Source: an uncultured Lachnospiraceae bacterium
Lineage (GTDB): Bacteria; Bacillota; Clostridia; Lachnospirales; Lachnospiraceae
Direction of reading: 5' to 3'
Length of the DNA stretch: 29,873 nt
Assembly (NCBI GenBank): GCA_905203555.1
Contig: CAJKWK010000034.1
Coordinates: 1 to 29,873 of the forward strand
Shown here in pieces: positions 28,134 to 29,873 of the stretch. Under the pieces are notes generated by a model that was given only the letters and a program-made list of their open reading frames with translations, was not told the DNA's origin and made no database searches. The translations under genes were made by a program, and so were the position numbers. Numbering within the stretch: position 1 is the first letter of the stretch; the number at the start of each line of letters is the position of its first letter.

Positions 28134-29000
28134 TTAGTACGTAATAACCGGCTCCTGATTCTTGTACCGTTCAATGGCCCGGTCCAGTTTATCCAGCATC
28201 TTCTCCCTTTCGCCGGGCAGGGTTCCCCGGACCCGGAACTCAATGCGGTCGTGGAATCCGTCGTATACCAGGGGCTCTGGGGTGGTCAGAAGTTCCAGAA
28301 GCAGCCGTTCCTCCTGCAGGTTTTCCAGCTCCGTGGCAGGAACAAAGGTTTTGGCCTGGGCCTCGCGGTACAGAGGGGCGCTGTGAGACAGGAACAATGA
28401 GAAGTTTATGACACGCCGGGGCCTGGTGCGGTTGAAGAATTCTGCGGTGGCATATGCATTTTCCCTTCCCCTTCCGTGCCCTGCAATTCCGGTCATGATA
28501 TGGGCGTCATAAATAAATCCCGCATTTTGAATCCGGTCAATCTGGCGGTATGCCTGGTCCAGGTTATGGTCCTTTTCCATACGGACAAGGACATCGTCCA
28601 GGCCGCTTTCAATGCCCAAATACAGATGGCGTATACCGGCAGCCCGGAGGGCCTGCAGCTCCTCTTGGGATTTGGCCCGGATATTGGTGACAGTGGCATC
28701 CATGTTGATGGCGCAGCAATCCGGAAAATACCGGTGGATCAGGTCTGTTATCTTAAGAAGACGGCCTGTGTCCAGTCCAAAGGCATTGCCGTCACCGAGA
28801 AAGACGTGCTTTGGATTCCCTCCCAGATTACGGACCCGTTCCAGCTCCGCCTCTATCTGCTCCATGGGAAGCTCCCTGTATTTCAGGTGTCGGAACAGAG
28901 TGCAGAATTTACACCGGTTGTAGGAACAGCCAACGGCAACCGGAAGCATATAGGATGAGCGTTCCATGGGACCGCGGCAGATTTGTCCTTCATAATTCAT
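28134..29000 (-). CDS. Radical SAM protein, 288 aa
   Basis: On the minus strand the ATG at 29000 follows AGGAGGG. The iron-sulfur motif is GCSYNRCKFC, with Cys25, Cys30 and Cys33, that is C-x4-C-x2-C where most radical SAM enzymes have C-x3-C-x2-C. Further family features are FLGDGNAFGLDTGRL, AINMDATVTNI and LYLGIESGLDDVLVRM (the GxIxGxxE-like region). It is a short single-domain member without an accessory cluster domain. The reaction is unknown. It is convergent with the GH1 gene and divergent from plsX, and has its own promoter at 29051-29079. Confidence 0.88.
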   Translation of the reverse strand: MNYEGQICRGPMERSSYMLPVAVGCSYNRCKFCTLFRHLKYRELPMEQIEAELERVRNLGGNPKHVFLGDGNAFGLDTGRLLKITDLIHRYFPDCCAINMDATVTNIRAKSQEELQALRAAGIRHLYLGIESGLDDVLVRMEKDHNLDQAYRQIDRIQNAGFIYDAHIMTGIAGHGRGRENAYATAEFFNRTRPRRVINFSLFLSHSAPLYREAQAKTFVPATELENLQEERLLLELLTTPEPLVYDGFHDRIEFRVRGTLPGEREKMLDKLDRAIERYKNQEPVITY

Positions 29001-29050
29001 AGAAATCCCTCCTGAATATCATAAAAGTATCACTGGCTTTATCTGCTTTT

Positions 29051-29079
29051 ATTTTACCACGCCGGAGGCCGGTTGACAA
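29051..29079 (-). promoter_or_regulatory. Promoter of the radical SAM gene
   Basis: On the minus strand TTGTCA (29079-29074), 17 bp, TAAAAT (29056-29051), about 50 nt before the ATG. Confidence 0.7.
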
Positions 29080-29179
29080 TCCAAACGTTGCAGAAGTATG
29101 CATATTCCTGACGTATGTACGCCTGGAACGGACACAAACAGGGGCCTTCAATTCCCCAAAAACCAGTGAAAAAAACATA

Positions 29180-29208
29180 TTGATTTATAGAATGATATCT
29201 AGTATATT
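29180..29208 (+). promoter_or_regulatory. Promoter of plsX
   Basis: TTGATT (29180-29185), 17 bp, TATATT (29203-29208), 34 nt before the ATG. Both boxes are near consensus. Confidence 0.75.
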
Positions 29209-29242
29209 ATAAGTTGTATGCAGGACCGAAAGGAGAGTCATT

Positions 29243-29873
29243 ATGATTAAAGTAGCGGTAGACGCTATGGGCGGAGATTATGCGCCGGGCGAGATGGTAG
29301 CCGGAGCAGTGGAGGCTGTGAACGCAAAACCTGGCATCCAGGTATTTCTTGTGGGGCAGGAGCAGGCAGTTGTTTCAGAACTGTCAAAGCACACCTATAA
29401 CAAGGACCAGATTCAGGTGGTGAACGCCACAGAAGTAATTGCCACTGAGGAGCCGCCGGTAAACGCTATCCGTAAGAAGAAGGACTCTTCCATTGTGGTG
29501 GGCTTAAACCTTGTAAAACAGGGAGAAGCCGATGCCTTTGTATCTGCCGGAAGTTCCGGGGCAATCCTGGTAGGCGGACAGGTGATAGTGGGACGCAATA
29601 AGGGTGTGGAGCGTCCGCCGCTGGCACCGCTTATTCCTACGGAGAAAGGCGTATCACTTTTGATTGACTGTGGAGCCAATGTGGATGCCAGAGCGTCTCA
29701 CCTGGCGCAGTTTGCCCAGATGGGTTCCATCTATATGGAGCATGTGATGGGAATTAAGAACCCGCGGGTAGCCATTGTCAATATCGGTGCGGAGGAAGAA
29801 AAAGGCAATGCGCTGGTGAAGGAGACATTTCCCCTGTTAAAGGAATGTAAGGGGATTAACTTCATCGGAAGCA
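29243..29873 (+). CDS. plsX: PlsX phosphate acyltransferase, 3' partial
   Basis: The ATG follows GAAAGGAGAG. The translation starts MIKVAVDAMGGDYAPGEMV and continues with the PlsX blocks ATEEPPVNAIRKKKDSSIVV, ADAFVSAGSSGAILVGGQ, IPTEKGVSLLIDCGANVD and VAIVNIGAEEEKGNALVKET. PlsX makes acyl-phosphate from acyl-ACP in the first step of phospholipid synthesis. About 210 residues are present; the frame is open at the window edge, so the last third is outside. It is a housekeeping gene and confirms that this side is chromosome. Confidence 0.95.
   Translation, partial: MIKVAVDAMGGDYAPGEMVAGAVEAVNAKPGIQVFLVGQEQAVVSELSKHTYNKDQIQVVNATEVIATEEPPVNAIRKKKDSSIVVGLNLVKQGEADAFVSAGSSGAILVGGQVIVGRNKGVERPPLAPLIPTEKGVSLLIDCGANVDARASHLAQFAQMGSIYMEHVMGIKNPRVAIVNIGAEEEKGNALVKETFPLLKECKGINFIGS

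Noticed and set aside
1..29873. CRISPR arrays or rRNA genes
   Set aside because: No regularly spaced repeats of CRISPR type and no rRNA sequence were seen; the TTTCCGAAA repeats are too short and irregular.

Overview
The window looks like chromosome of a Gram-positive Clostridia member, probably Lachnospiraceae. The signs are strong AGGAGG-type ribosome binding sites, moderate to low GC, a LicT/BglP beta-glucoside operon, plsX, and a Tn916-like Xis/Int pair. Bases 1 to about 21,650 are the right-hand part of an integrated mobile element, most likely an integrative conjugative element. The left end lies outside the window. Bases from about 21,690 onward are host chromosome.

Bases 1-5,250 hold two solo TnpB-type RuvC nuclease genes without tnpA, one cut by the window edge. 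Between them is the most striking locus here. A good sigma-A promoter (1670-1698) drives a 44-codon leader peptide in which 15 of 16 consecutive residues (8-23) are Leu, Ser or Tyr. An intrinsic terminator follows, then a small XRE regulator and a packed array of 11 tRNA genes. Every tRNA in the array is Leu (4), Ser (4) or Tyr (3), the three families that carry a long variable arm (class II) in bacteria. The leader contains five of the six Leu codons, five of the six Ser codons and both Tyr codons. I infer an attenuator that senses shortage of charged class II tRNAs and then releases transcription of replacement class II tRNAs. All four tRNA-Leu carry G1-U72 and all three tRNA-Tyr carry A1-U72 instead of the usual bacterial G1-C72.

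Bases 5,250-18,860 are the element's accessory region. It consists of five modules, each running from a shared CCATAATTA motif to an intrinsic terminator, plus one gene (8607) lying between two terminators. Products include an LPD-type polyvalent protein with a zincin domain split by an in-frame TAA, a DUF488-like protein, a sigma region 4/alpha-CTD-like fusion, an EndA-like secreted nuclease lipoprotein, a zinc-ribbon/D12 adenine methyltransferase, and many unknown proteins. The sigma4/alpha-CTD protein is a candidate reader of the CCATAATTA promoters.

Bases 18,860-21,690 are the recombination end. A convergent pair of small genes is flanked by perfect 18-bp inverted boxes. Each box lies the same distance from a promoter, and a third, imperfect copy lies upstream of the second tnpB. 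Then come xis, int, TTTCCGAAA repeats (probable integrase arm sites), a strong terminator and a 17-bp inverted repeat that is a candidate att core.

Bases 21,690-29,873 are chromosome. There is a promoter, RAT and terminator upstream of licT, a second RAT-like site and terminator before bglP (PTS EIIBCA), a type B carboxylesterase lipoprotein and a GH1 6-phospho-beta-glucosidase. A divergent radical SAM gene and the 5' part of plsX complete the window.
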